A stretch of 64,000 nucleotides of DNA from NCBI GenBank assembly GCA_965116695.1, contig OZ220706.1, positions 2,294,001-2,358,000 on the forward strand, in the 5' to 3' direction. Every line of letters begins with the position of its first letter. The stretch's first letter is position 1. This stretch comes from JAJDTT01 sp965116695 (GTDB lineage: Bacteria > Acidobacteriota > UBA6911 > RPQK01 > JAJDTT01). Under the pieces are notes generated by a model. It was not told the origin of the DNA. It saw only the letters and a program-made list of their open reading frames with translations, and did no database searches. Of the stretch, positions 24,651 through 33,874 are shown in pieces. The position numbers and the translations under genes were made by a program.

Positions 24651-25865
24651 CTACCACCCGTCGACAGGCTCTCCAGGTCCTTCGTCTACCGTTTTCGCGG
24701 CTGCCGCGCAGATCCGGCGGGCGGCTCCGGTCACCTCCTCGTCGGTCCCGCCGAACAGCAGGCGGATATGATTTTCGGAGCCGAAGAGGTCGCCCGGTTC
24801 CGCCAGGACGTACCAGTCAAAGAGGAGCCTTCGAGCGAACTCCGCTCCCGTCAGTTCCAGTCGGCTGGTGTTGACGAACAGGAAGGGGGCGCCCCTGGGA
24901 ACCACGCAGGAGAGGCCGGTGGCCGGCTCCAGTCCGGCCAGCATCAGGTCGCGGCTCCGCTGGTATCTCCCGGAAATCTCGTCGATCCATCCCTGGGGCC
25001 CCTCGATGGCGGCCTGGCCGGCGCGCTGGGCCACGTGCCCGCACTTGAGGACGCCCCACTCCAGGATCTTTCTCATGTAGCGGATCAGGCGCGGGGACGC
25101 GGCGATGAATCCGAGCCGCCAGGGCTGCAGGGCGAAGGTCTTGGTGAAGCTGCAGATGGTGACGATCCGGTCCCGGTTTTCCGCCACCGAGGCGAAGCGG
25201 ACGTGCCGCGCGCCGTCGTAGAGCATGTTGTCGTAGCACTCGTCCGACACCACGTAGAGATCGTGGCGGGCCGCGACTTCCACGATGGCCCGCAGGTCCG
25301 ATTCACTGGCTACGAACCCGGTGGGGTTGGCCGGAGAGCTCACCACGATGGCCTTGGTCCGGGGCGTGATCACGGCCTCCAGCGCTTCCGGAGTCCACTG
25401 CCAGTCGTCCTCCTCCCGGGTTCTGGCGTAAACAGGGACCGCGCCCGCCAACTCGACCAAGCCGAAGAAGAAGAAGCTGGGACTGAAGATGACCACCTCG
25501 TCTCCCGGGTCCAGCAGCGTGGTGAAGACCACGTCCAGCGCGTGCATGGCGCCCGCCGTCACCAGGATCCCGGTCGCCGGGTCGAAGGAGATCCCGTCCC
25601 GGTCCTCCAGTCGTCCGGCAATGGCGCGGCGAAGTCCGGGAAAACCGCTGGACGGAGGCTGCTGGTTGCTGCGGGCCGCGCGCGTGGCCGCTTCGACGAC
25701 GTGCTCCGGTGGAGGCCAGAAGGGGGCGCCTTTGAGAATGATGACGTCCTTGCCGTCCGCGATGAGCGCCTGCGCGTGATCCGCCGCTTCACTGGAGGGA
25801 ACTCGCGGCAATCTGGCTCGACTGGCAACATCCAAGACCCTCGGCGCCGGTGTCGACTCTCCCAT
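24651..25865 (-). CDS. Class I/II PLP-dependent aminotransferase
   Basis: 404 residues, fold-type I. Visible landmarks: substrate/phosphate loop TAGAMHALD near 103-111, the Asn of SSPANPTGF (Asn180), Asp208 and Tyr211 in VSDECYDNM, PLP-binding Lys242 in SFTKTFALQPWRLGF with Arg250, and a C-terminal HIRLLFGG containing the carboxylate-binding Arg. Most like the aspartate aminotransferase 1-beta and MalY/PatB groups; amino-acid specificity is not evident. Starts 7 nt after a CocE/NonD hydrolase stop, so it is in the same transcript. It may process an amino acid released by that hydrolase. Confidence 0.88.
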   Translation of the reverse strand: MGESTPAPRVLDVASRARLPRVPSSEAADHAQALIADGKDVIILKGAPFWPPPEHVVEAATRAARSNQQPPSSGFPGLRRAIAGRLEDRDGISFDPATGILVTAGAMHALDVVFTTLLDPGDEVVIFSPSFFFFGLVELAGAVPVYARTREEDDWQWTPEALEAVITPRTKAIVVSSPANPTGFVASESDLRAIVEVAARHDLYVVSDECYDNMLYDGARHVRFASVAENRDRIVTICSFTKTFALQPWRLGFIAASPRLIRYMRKILEWGVLKCGHVAQRAGQAAIEGPQGWIDEISGRYQRSRDLMLAGLEPATGLSCVVPRGAPFLFVNTSRLELTGAEFARRLLFDWYVLAEPGDLFGSENHIRLLFGGTDEEVTGAARRICAAAAKTVDEGPGEPVDGW

Positions 25866-25872
25866 CCCCGCC

Positions 25873-27969
25873 TCAGTTCAGTTTTCTCGGCACCGTGACC
25901 GACCAGCTCTTCTGGAAATGGGGAGCCCCGTTGACGGTCACCTCGACTTCCACCATGTGATGGAACGCCGCCTTGTCGCTGGAGGTGACCTCGTTTGCCT
26001 GGACCTTGATTTCGGAATCCGGACGCTTGATCACGTAGTCCGACGTCGCCGCCAGAACGGCCTTTGCGGGTTCCGCTTCCGACACGGTGAATCTGGAGCG
26101 GGTCACCATCCGCTCCGATCCCTCTCCCCGGGCGCCTTTCGTCTCGCGGCCGAGCCGAACGGACACCGTGTTCCCCACGTGGTCGTGGGTGATCGAATAC
26201 TCCAAGGGCGTCTTCAGAAGCTTGGGGTCGGCCGTGGGGAGTTCCACCAGGTCCGGTTTCGGGAGTTTCGGATTCTGCTCCGGAATCACCGGCAGCAGGA
26301 TATGCGATGGATAACGGCGGCTGCGGTGCAGCGTGTTCACCGCCGCCTGCCCCGTGGGCCAGGCGTTCTGAATGTCGGAGCTGGCAACGGCCACGCGAAT
26401 CCGGTGGCCGGCGGCGAAGACGTACGACATCTCCTTCACGTCCACTCCCAGCTCGTAGACCTCGCCGGGTACCATCGCCTCCGGCTCGAAATGCGAGTTC
26501 CGGTGCGTTCCGCTGAGACCGCCGTAGCGCACCAGCTTGGAGGTGCCGTCGGGCGCCACGTCGATGAGCTTGACTCGGAAATAAGCCACTTCCGCCGTGG
26601 AGGAGACATGCAACGTGGCCCGGGGCGCGCCCGACACCTCCATGTCCTCGTCCAGGGGAGGCGTGGTGTAGGTCAGGGAGTAGGCCTCGTCGGGGCGCTG
26701 ATCGATGGGCATGGCCCAGGGCAGGATGCCTCCCCCCCAATGCATGCCCGAGGTGACGCCGACGGTGGGCTTGTAGCCGTAGCTGTCCGCGGCTTCCTCG
26801 GACGCGGGAGACGGCTCCCGGCTCAGCTGGCCGTCCTCGCGGAGGTAGAGCCTGGTGGGAACGGCCCGGGCGATGGGCCACTCCGCCTCCGAACGCCAGA
26901 AGCCCGGCTCTTCCAGCGGCATCCGGGACGCAGGCGGTGCGTATTTCCGGACGTAGACGGTGACCGGCGGTTCCTCCAACACCCCGTTGTCAATGCCCTT
27001 GAGCCAGTAGTCGAACCACTTCAGGTAGATCGGCCGGGTGTCGACGCGGGGCCCGGGGACGGCGTGCTTTTCTTCGCCGTACCAATGTCCCCAGGGGCCG
27101 ACCATGGCCTTCTTGAAGGGGACTTCCAAGCGGTCGAAGGCGCGCAGCAACGCGGTGGGATAGACGTCGGACCAGCCCGCGACCACGAAGACCGGACACT
27201 TGACCCGGCTGTAGTCCGCGGACAGGGAGCGATCCTGCCAGTAGGGTCCCTCGGTCGGGTGCGAGATGTAGCCGATTCCCCAGGGACGATTGTTCTCCAG
27301 CCGGTGCTGCCAGATCTCGCTCCATCTCACCCCGGCGATCTCGGGATCGGGAGGCGCAAAATTGAAGGCGGTCATATGCGGAGAGTAGCTGTCGAACATG
27401 TAGGGGCGAAGAACGCCCCCGGGATAGGTCCACTCGGTGTAGACGCTGTCGTTGGCCGACCGTACGATGATGGTCTTGAGGTGGGGAGGGTTCTGAACCG
27501 CCACCTGCCACTGGACCACCCCGCTGTAGGACTTCCCCAGCATGCCCACGTTGCCGTTGCACCAGGGCTGGGCGGCGATCCACTCCACCATCTCGTAGGC
27601 GTCGCGCCGCTCGTCGGCGGCGTAGATGTCCCGGCTCCATCCGCCGGAGTTGCCCGTGCCGCGCACGTCGTATTGCACCACCACGTAGCCCCGCTCCGCC
27701 AGATAGGGGACGGCGGGCGGATACTCGTCCCGGTAGTCCGGCAGGGGAGGCTTCACCCGCCGGTAGGGGTTGTATTCCATGATGGCGGGGAATTTCCCCT
27801 CGGCGTCAGGCCGGGTGATCCTCAGCGCCAGCTCCACCCCGTCCCGCATCGGGACGTACCGGTGGGTCACCTTGACCTTGCCCTCGTAATCGGGCTGGGA
27901 GAGGTCTGCTGCGGAGTAACCAAACACACTGGCGGAAAGTCCAACCGTCATAAAAATGAGATAACGCAT
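25873..27969 (-). CDS. Secreted CocE/NonD hydrolase with extra C-terminal module
   Basis: 698 residues from the ATG at 27969, which opens a signal peptide (MRYLIFMTVGLSASVFGYSA); a 14-residue upstream extension is open but would overlap the Gfo/Idh gene. Catalytic triad: Ser in GKSYSG, Asp in AGWSDVYPT and His in GPWGHWYG. The entry motif VPMRDGVELALRITRP and the X-Pro-peptidase jelly-roll (IRVAVASSDIQNAWPTGQ) are present. After the jelly-roll there is an additional ~120-residue beta-rich module (EYSITHDHVGNTVSVRLG) ending in KSWSVTVPRKLN, shared with the proteins at 29475-31553 and 55429-57558. Confidence 0.9.
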   Translation of the reverse strand: MRYLIFMTVGLSASVFGYSAADLSQPDYEGKVKVTHRYVPMRDGVELALRITRPDAEGKFPAIMEYNPYRRVKPPLPDYRDEYPPAVPYLAERGYVVVQYDVRGTGNSGGWSRDIYAADERRDAYEMVEWIAAQPWCNGNVGMLGKSYSGVVQWQVAVQNPPHLKTIIVRSANDSVYTEWTYPGGVLRPYMFDSYSPHMTAFNFAPPDPEIAGVRWSEIWQHRLENNRPWGIGYISHPTEGPYWQDRSLSADYSRVKCPVFVVAGWSDVYPTALLRAFDRLEVPFKKAMVGPWGHWYGEEKHAVPGPRVDTRPIYLKWFDYWLKGIDNGVLEEPPVTVYVRKYAPPASRMPLEEPGFWRSEAEWPIARAVPTRLYLREDGQLSREPSPASEEAADSYGYKPTVGVTSGMHWGGGILPWAMPIDQRPDEAYSLTYTTPPLDEDMEVSGAPRATLHVSSTAEVAYFRVKLIDVAPDGTSKLVRYGGLSGTHRNSHFEPEAMVPGEVYELGVDVKEMSYVFAAGHRIRVAVASSDIQNAWPTGQAAVNTLHRSRRYPSHILLPVIPEQNPKLPKPDLVELPTADPKLLKTPLEYSITHDHVGNTVSVRLGRETKGARGEGSERMVTRSRFTVSEAEPAKAVLAATSDYVIKRPDSEIKVQANEVTSSDKAAFHHMVEVEVTVNGAPHFQKSWSVTVPRKLN

Positions 27970-27995
27970 GGTTTTCCGCCGGATCAACGCTGTCT

Positions 27996-29318
27996 TCAGC
28001 CTTTGCTCCAATCATACCGGCGACGGTTCTTCCACTGGCCCTCGGTATAGTCCGGCACCTTCTGCATGGCTCCGTTCTCCCGGACGGATTTGGCCGAGAG
28101 CGGGATCAGGGAACTCCAGGTGACCGCGTCATAGACATCGATCCCCGGTGCCTTGTCTTCCGTCAGGCACTTGTAGAAATGCTCGACGACGAAATAGTCC
28201 CCTCCGCCATGTCCGGTCCGCAATGCCGCCTGCCCGTGCCGGGTCCAGAAGGGGTGATCGTAACGGTCGTAGTAGTTCGCCGCGGGCTCCCAATCCTTCG
28301 ACCTGCCATCCACGAACATCCCGGCTTCGTCGTCGTACGAGGCCTTGGTGCCCTGAAGCGTATAGAAATCCATGTGGTGCGGCCGCGGGGAACAGATGTC
28401 GAAGCGGAGAAAGATCACGGCTCCGTTCTCGGTTTGAATCAGGCTGACGGTGTTGTCGCCGTTCCAGGTCGCCGTGGCTCCCGGACTGTCCGGTCCGAAT
28501 CGCTCGATGGCGTACTCCCGGAAGCTGTGGGCCGGAGTCATCATGGATACGCACTGCCGGAGTTGGTCGCCCCGGGGTATTCCGAACCACATGGAGGTGG
28601 GGCCCAGGGCATGGGTCGGATAGGTGTTGGCGATCAGGTCCGTCCGGCTGTTGAGCGATCCGCGCCAGTTCAGCGAGCCGTCCTCATCGAACTGCAGGTT
28701 CCGGGCTTCGTGGATGTAGCCGCATTCGGCGAAGGTGAGGGTTCCGAAGACTCCCTGCTCCACCGCGTTCAGGATCATCATGTTGCTGCGGGTGAAGCAC
28801 AGGTTTTCCGCCATGAAGTACTTGGCGTCGGTCTCCCGGGCCGCCCGCACCAGGTCCCAGCCCTCCTGGATGGTGTTGCAGGCGGGCACCTCGCTGAAGA
28901 CGTGCTTGTGCGCCCGCAAGCTGGCGATGGCCATGGGTCCGTGCCACCAGGTGGGGGTGGTGATGAAGACGGCGTCGATGTCGTCGCGCTTGAGCAAGCG
29001 CTGGTAGTCGTCGGGACCGTCCGTGTAGGTGTCGGGCTCGTACCCGAGTTTTTCCCGCACCATCTTGACTCCCCGTTGGGCTGCCTCCTCCCGGAAGTCG
29101 CACAGCGCCGGGACGTCGACGTTGAACCGGTCGAGGGACGCCTTGAGGAAGAGCGTGCCGCGGCTTCCGACGCCGATGATGGCGATCCTGAATTTCTTCG
29201 AGCCATGCTTGCCGGAGACGGCCGGCGGCGCTGTCGCGAGCGCGGCCGGAGCCACGGATGCCGCCAACGCGGTGCCGCTCCCGGTCTGCACGAATTCCCG
29301 GCGGTTCAATTTCTTCAT
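27996..29318 (-). CDS. Tat-exported Gfo/Idh/MocA-family oxidoreductase lacking the catalytic Lys
   Basis: 440 residues from the ATG at 29318, which starts a twin-arginine signal (LNRREFVQTGSGTALAASVAP). The Rossmann motif FRIAIIGVGSRGTLF is near residue 44. The family's EKP motif reads SEVPACNT here, so the catalytic Lys is Val; the AEN segment (YFMAENLCFTRSNM) and C-terminal GGDYFVVEHFYKCL match a secreted subgroup common in Acidobacteriota and Planctomycetota that I recall sharing the EVP variant. Substrates are probably sugars or sugar acids with NAD(P) as cofactor, but the altered motif makes chemistry uncertain. First gene of the run leading into the CocE hydrolase (26-nt gap). Confidence 0.87.
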   Translation of the reverse strand: MKKLNRREFVQTGSGTALAASVAPAALATAPPAVSGKHGSKKFRIAIIGVGSRGTLFLKASLDRFNVDVPALCDFREEAAQRGVKMVREKLGYEPDTYTDGPDDYQRLLKRDDIDAVFITTPTWWHGPMAIASLRAHKHVFSEVPACNTIQEGWDLVRAARETDAKYFMAENLCFTRSNMMILNAVEQGVFGTLTFAECGYIHEARNLQFDEDGSLNWRGSLNSRTDLIANTYPTHALGPTSMWFGIPRGDQLRQCVSMMTPAHSFREYAIERFGPDSPGATATWNGDNTVSLIQTENGAVIFLRFDICSPRPHHMDFYTLQGTKASYDDEAGMFVDGRSKDWEPAANYYDRYDHPFWTRHGQAALRTGHGGGDYFVVEHFYKCLTEDKAPGIDVYDAVTWSSLIPLSAKSVRENGAMQKVPDYTEGQWKNRRRYDWSKG

Positions 29319-29361
29319 CGCGAATGATCTTCCTTCTGTTGGGCCAGGAGGGGCATGGGAG

Positions 29362-29424
29362 GGGGGACGTTTCCGTCCCCCAGTCTTGCCCCCACTAACC
29401 GAAGAGGGCACCCACAAGGGGAGC
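29362..29424. repeat. Palindrome copy GGGGGACG-TTTC-CGTCCCCC and a degraded partner
   Basis: GGGGGACG (29362-29369) pairs exactly with CGTCCCCC (29374-29381), loop TTTC. Its flank CAGTCTTG resembles the flank of the element at 35786. A second, decayed palindrome GGGCACCC...GGGGAGCCCC spans about 29405-29427 and resembles the perfect copy at 47264-47285. Confidence 0.65.
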
Positions 29425-29474
29425 CCCTGTCCTATATTCTTCGTTCATTTGAACAACAATTCGGGATCGAGGCA

Positions 29475-31553
29475 CTAATTCAACTGCCGGGGGACCGTGA
29501 TCGACCAGCTCTTGTTGAAGTGGAGGGCACCGTTGACGGTGACCTCCACGTCCGCCACGTATCGAAACGAACTCTCGTTGCTGGTCGTCAGTTCGTTGGA
29601 TTCCACTCGAATCTTCGATTCCGGCCGATCCACGGTATAGACCGCCTTGGCCTTGACGGTGGCCCGGGCCGGATTCTCAGACGAGACCGTGAAGCGGGAA
29701 TCGATGAGGAACGTGCCTCTCACCACGTGGAGCCGGAGCGTCGTGGTGTTGTTCACCAGATCGCGGGTAATGGAGTACTCCTTGGGCTGAGCCAGGTCGT
29801 CCGGATCGGCATTGGCAAGACGCTTCAGCCCTGGCTCCGGCAGCTTCGGATTCTGTGCGGGCACCACCGGAAGCACCAGGTGGGACGGTCGGCCGCTGTT
29901 TCGGTGCAGCGTGATCTCCGCCGGCTTGGGCGTGGGCCAGGCATTGGGCATGTCGCCACTGGCGACGGCGACCCGGACCCGGTGCCCCTTCGCGAACACG
30001 TAGGACATGGCCTTCAGATCGAAACTCAGTTCGTGGACGGCGCCCGTCTCCAGCGGTTCCGGACTGGAGTGCGAGTTCCGATGGGTGGCGTTGAGCCCCC
30101 CGTAGCGGACCAGCTTGGCCGTTCCGTCCGGGGCCGCGTCGATGAGCTTGACCCGGAAATAAGCCACGTCGGCAGTCGATGAGACGTGGAGCACCGCGGT
30201 GGGATTGCCGGTGACCTCCAGAGCCTCCTCCAACGGCTCGGACGTGTAGACGAGGGAGTGGGCCTCGTCCAGGCGTTGGTCCACGGGCATCCCCCAGGGA
30301 TTGATGCTCCCTCCGGCATGGATGCCCGAGGTGATGCCCACGGCCGGGTCGTATTCGTAACGGTCGGATCCCGACTCCGATCCCGCCGGCGATTGCCGGC
30401 TGAGCCGGCCCCCTTCGTGAAAGTACATGGGCGTGAATTGCGTCCTCGGAACCGGCCAATCCATCTCCGACTGCCAGAACCCCGGCTCTTCCAGGTACAT
30501 CCGCGCCGAAGGCTCCTTGTACTGGCGCTTGAAGAGGGTCACCGGGGGTTCGTCCATCACTCCGTTGTCGATCCCCTTGAGCCAGTAGTCGAACCACTTC
30601 AGGTATTCCAGGCGCCCGTCGATCCGGGGTCCGGGAACCGTATTGTGGACTTCCGGCCACCAGTGTCCCCAGGGGCCGACCAGGGCCCGCTTGGGCACCT
30701 TCAACTTGGAAAAGGCGCGAAGCAGGGCGGTCGGGTACCAGTCGGCCCAGCCGCCCATCACGAACACGGCGCACTTGACCCGATCGTAGCCCGGCGCCAG
30801 CGACTGGCCGCGCCAGTAGGGACCGTCCAGCATGTGCTTGACGTAGCCGTAGCCCCAGGGCCGGTTGTTCTGAAGGTGCTCCTCCCAGATCTCGCTCCAC
30901 TTCTCCCCGGTCAGTTCCGGGTCCGGGGGAGCGAAGTTCATGGCGGTCATCTGGGGCGCATACCGCCACATGACGAAGGGCCGGAGCACTCCTCCCGGAT
31001 AGATGAACTCGGTGTAGTTGTCGTCGTTTCCGGAGCGGACGATGATGGCCTTCAGGTGCGGAGGCGCCTGCTTGGCCACCTGCCACTGCACCACTCCCCC
31101 GTAGGAAATGCCCATCATTCCGACCTTCTCGTTGCACCAGGGTTGGGCGGCGATCCACTCCACCATTTCGTAGCCGTCCCGCTGCTCGTCCTGGTTGTAC
31201 ATGTCCCGGGTGGAACCGCCGGAGTTGCCGGTCCCGCGGGTGTCGTACTGAACGATGGCGTAGCCCTGTCCGGCCAGGTAGAGCATGGGTTGAAGCGGCC
31301 ACGGCTCGTCGTCGAAGTCCAGGGAGCCCTGCTTCAGGAAACGGTAGGGGTAGTAGATCATGACGGCCGGAAACCGGCCCTCGACGTCCGGGCGAATGAT
31401 GCGGACCGCCAGCTCCACGCCGTCGCGCATGGCGACGCGCTCGTAGGTCACCTTGAGCTTGTCGCCGTAGGGGGTGCCGGCCATGGGATCGCCGGACGGT
31501 TCGGCGGAAAGGCTCACGGAAGCGAGGGTAGCGAAGAGGAGAAGGAAGAACAT
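29475..31553 (-). CDS. Secreted CocE/NonD hydrolase with extra C-terminal module
   Basis: 692 residues. GGAGGGG precedes the ATG and the first 17 residues (MFFLLLFATLASVSLSA) are a compact Sec signal. Triad: Ser in GISYGG, Asp in GGWADWYPT and His in GPWGHWWPE. The N-terminal motif VAMRDGVELAVRIIRP, the DTRGTGNSGG oxyanion region and the jelly-roll domain are typical. The last ~120 residues form the same added beta module as at 25873-27969 (KEYSITRDLVNNTTTLRL ... KSWSITVPRQLN). It is transcribed as the first gene leftwards from a divergent promoter region shared with the DUF3604 gene at 31790. Confidence 0.9.
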   Translation of the reverse strand: MFFLLLFATLASVSLSAEPSGDPMAGTPYGDKLKVTYERVAMRDGVELAVRIIRPDVEGRFPAVMIYYPYRFLKQGSLDFDDEPWPLQPMLYLAGQGYAIVQYDTRGTGNSGGSTRDMYNQDEQRDGYEMVEWIAAQPWCNEKVGMMGISYGGVVQWQVAKQAPPHLKAIIVRSGNDDNYTEFIYPGGVLRPFVMWRYAPQMTAMNFAPPDPELTGEKWSEIWEEHLQNNRPWGYGYVKHMLDGPYWRGQSLAPGYDRVKCAVFVMGGWADWYPTALLRAFSKLKVPKRALVGPWGHWWPEVHNTVPGPRIDGRLEYLKWFDYWLKGIDNGVMDEPPVTLFKRQYKEPSARMYLEEPGFWQSEMDWPVPRTQFTPMYFHEGGRLSRQSPAGSESGSDRYEYDPAVGITSGIHAGGSINPWGMPVDQRLDEAHSLVYTSEPLEEALEVTGNPTAVLHVSSTADVAYFRVKLIDAAPDGTAKLVRYGGLNATHRNSHSSPEPLETGAVHELSFDLKAMSYVFAKGHRVRVAVASGDMPNAWPTPKPAEITLHRNSGRPSHLVLPVVPAQNPKLPEPGLKRLANADPDDLAQPKEYSITRDLVNNTTTLRLHVVRGTFLIDSRFTVSSENPARATVKAKAVYTVDRPESKIRVESNELTTSNESSFRYVADVEVTVNGALHFNKSWSITVPRQLN

Positions 31554-31789
31554 TTCGGCGCCCCTCCGAAAATGGCTGGCTTGTAGGGTCTCGACCAGAG
31601 GGAAGAAGATTTCGCGAGTCTATGCCCTGCCCCACCCCCGGTCAACCCGGTTGGAGCGAGGGTTGTCAACCCCCGCGTCCGGCGTGCGGGCGGGATTAAC
31701 AGTCCCCCCGCCGGTTCGCGTTGCCGGGGTATCCTTGCTAGCATTCCATCAAACGACAAGGCCAAATCGCTCGCCCGGCCGCTGATCGA
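31554..31789. promoter_or_regulatory. Divergent intergenic region with palindromic repeats
   Basis: This 236-bp gap separates two divergent genes and must hold their promoters, but I could not assign -35/-10 boxes. It contains GGTTGTCAACCCCC (31661-31674), a 14-nt word repeated exactly at 37309-37322 and built on the small palindrome GGTTG-T-CAACC, and a GC-rich stretch CGGGCGGGATTAACAG (from about 31689) with partial complementarity to CCCCCCGCCGG. Confidence 0.45.
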
Positions 31790-33811
31790 ATGATGGATAG
31801 ATTCACGTTGTCAGTCCCTTGCCGAACTTTCCGCACGGCCCGAATCCTCCTGACGACATGCCTGCTTCTCGTTGGTTTTACGGGTTGTCGCCCCAACCCG
31901 CCGGCGACCTTTTCCGTCGAAGTGAGTCCGGATCGTTTTCGAGTCGACAACGAAGGCCGGTTGCTCTTTCGCATCCAGGTCAAAGAGGGCAAGGTGTCAT
32001 CCGGTTCCCGCATCAGCCTGGCTCTGCCGGGGACCTGGACCTGGCACACGATCCGCCCCACCCGGAGAGAGGACGGCAAGCTCGGGCCGACCCTGCGGGT
32101 TCCTTCCGAAGAGTTGATGGAATACTTCGCTCTGCTTCCTGCGGAGAGAGCGGAACAGTGGCGGCTGGAAGTCCATGATGAGCATCACGACGGAACCTAT
32201 CACCGCTTCGACCGCCGGTTGGTGCTGACGTGCCTTGCGGGCGAACTGGGGGCCGGCCAGGAGATCACGCTCCAATACGGCAGCGATGCCCGGCCGATTC
32301 GGACCTCGCGTCTGGCCGAGACCGTCCGGATCCCGGTCCGGTTCGACCTCGGCGACGGAGAATGGCGAGAGCTCGAAAATCCCCCCCGGTTGACGACGTT
32401 CGCCGGCACTTGGAACACCATTCTCGTCACGGCGGACTCGGTGGGGACCGTGGGCCAGCCGGTCGACGTCCATGTCACGGCGCGGGACCGGCTGGGCAAC
32501 TCAACCGAGTTGCCGAGTGGTCTGGTACTCCGATCCTCCGGCCCCGGGATGGAACCGTTGCGCCTCAGCGCAGAGGGCGCCGTTTGGACGGGACAGGCGC
32601 GTTTCACGACTCCGGGATTCCAGACGCTGGAGGTGGGAAACGGCACCGCCGGGTTCCATCGGTCCAACCCGATCCGGGTGACTGAAGAAGAGGCGCCCCT
32701 GAAACTCTACTGGGGGGACCTGCATTCCCATTCCACCATGAGCAAGGACGCATTGGGAGTCGACCCGTTCACCTTCGCCCGGGATCAGGCGAACCTGGAT
32801 TTTTTCGCCTCGTCGGAGCACTCCTCGGGAGACCGGCGGGACGAGGGAATCACCGACTCGGAATGGCAGGCAATCCAGTCGAGCGTCAAGAACTTCTACG
32901 AACCGGGGCGTTTCGTGACGCTGCTGGGTTACGAGTGTTCCCTGCCCGCTCCCTTCGGTCATCACAACGTCTATTTCGCCGATGACGAGGCTCCCCTCTA
33001 CCGCAAACAGGAGGTGAAGACCCTGGATGAGTTGTGGCGCCGGCTCTCCTCGCACCGGGCCTTCACGGTTCCGCACCATACGGGCGTCCACTGGGCCGCC
33101 GCGGTCTGGGACCGGGACCACCCTCTCCGGCCGCTCTTCGAGATCTTCTCGGTTCACGGACAGAGCGAACTCTTCGAACCGGAACATCCGCTGAGCTACG
33201 ATCAACTGGTCGGCATGGCGCCGTACGGGACCTATCCCATCGGCAGCGAGCTGGTTCCCGAACAACACCGGGGCATGGTCCCCATCTCCAACAGCGCCCA
33301 AGGCCCTCACTATGCCCGGGACGCCTGGGCAGCCGGTTTGAAACTGGGGACGATCGCGGCATCCGACGATCACACCGCTCGCCCGGGTCAGCCCTACTGG
33401 GGACTCGCGGCCGTCTGGGCGGAGCGGCTGGACCGCGACACCATCTTCCAGGCGCTGGCGAAGCGGCAGACCTATGCAACGACCGGCCAGCGGATCTACC
33501 TGGACTTTCGAATCAACGGCGGGATGCCCGGGACGACGGTCGCGGCCGGCGGTCCCCCCCGGATTGAACTCGAGGTCCATGGCACGGATGACATCGCCTG
33601 GGTCGAACTGGCCGCCTTCGACCGCCGGCGAGGCGCTTATTCCCTGGTGAAGAGATGGACTCCCCGCGGCTCCCGCCTGCGGGAATCCTTGACCGACCAG
33701 AAATATTTGGACCGGGCGTTCTACTACGTCCGGGTGCGGCAGCGCGGGCTGGTGGAGCACCGGGCCGTCATGGCCTGGTCCAGTCCCATCTGGATCGAGA
33801 GGGGGCCCTGA
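31790..33811 (+). CDS. DUF3604 PHP-like lipoprotein
   Basis: 673 residues. A signal segment (TTCLLLVGFTGC) ends in a lipobox, so the protein is predicted to be lipid-anchored. An Ig-like N-terminal region of about 290 residues precedes the catalytic-looking domain, which starts YWGDLHSHSTMSKDA near residue 307 and carries further His/Asp clusters (FASSEHSSGDR, VPHHTGVHW, IAASDDHTARPGQ). These are the metal-ligand positions of PHP-type phosphoesterase folds, to which DUF3604 is related. The substrate of the family is not established. It is followed 63 nt later by a CocE hydrolase on the same strand. Confidence 0.85.
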   Translation: MMDRFTLSVPCRTFRTARILLTTCLLLVGFTGCRPNPPATFSVEVSPDRFRVDNEGRLLFRIQVKEGKVSSGSRISLALPGTWTWHTIRPTRREDGKLGPTLRVPSEELMEYFALLPAERAEQWRLEVHDEHHDGTYHRFDRRLVLTCLAGELGAGQEITLQYGSDARPIRTSRLAETVRIPVRFDLGDGEWRELENPPRLTTFAGTWNTILVTADSVGTVGQPVDVHVTARDRLGNSTELPSGLVLRSSGPGMEPLRLSAEGAVWTGQARFTTPGFQTLEVGNGTAGFHRSNPIRVTEEEAPLKLYWGDLHSHSTMSKDALGVDPFTFARDQANLDFFASSEHSSGDRRDEGITDSEWQAIQSSVKNFYEPGRFVTLLGYECSLPAPFGHHNVYFADDEAPLYRKQEVKTLDELWRRLSSHRAFTVPHHTGVHWAAAVWDRDHPLRPLFEIFSVHGQSELFEPEHPLSYDQLVGMAPYGTYPIGSELVPEQHRGMVPISNSAQGPHYARDAWAAGLKLGTIAASDDHTARPGQPYWGLAAVWAERLDRDTIFQALAKRQTYATTGQRIYLDFRINGGMPGTTVAAGGPPRIELEVHGTDDIAWVELAAFDRRRGAYSLVKRWTPRGSRLRESLTDQKYLDRAFYYVRVRQRGLVEHRAVMAWSSPIWIERGP

Positions 33812-33874
33812 CCCGGAGAAGGCAATCGAATTGAATTGTCTGGAAGGGGTTGGGTCCGAAGAGGAGGCCTCAAC

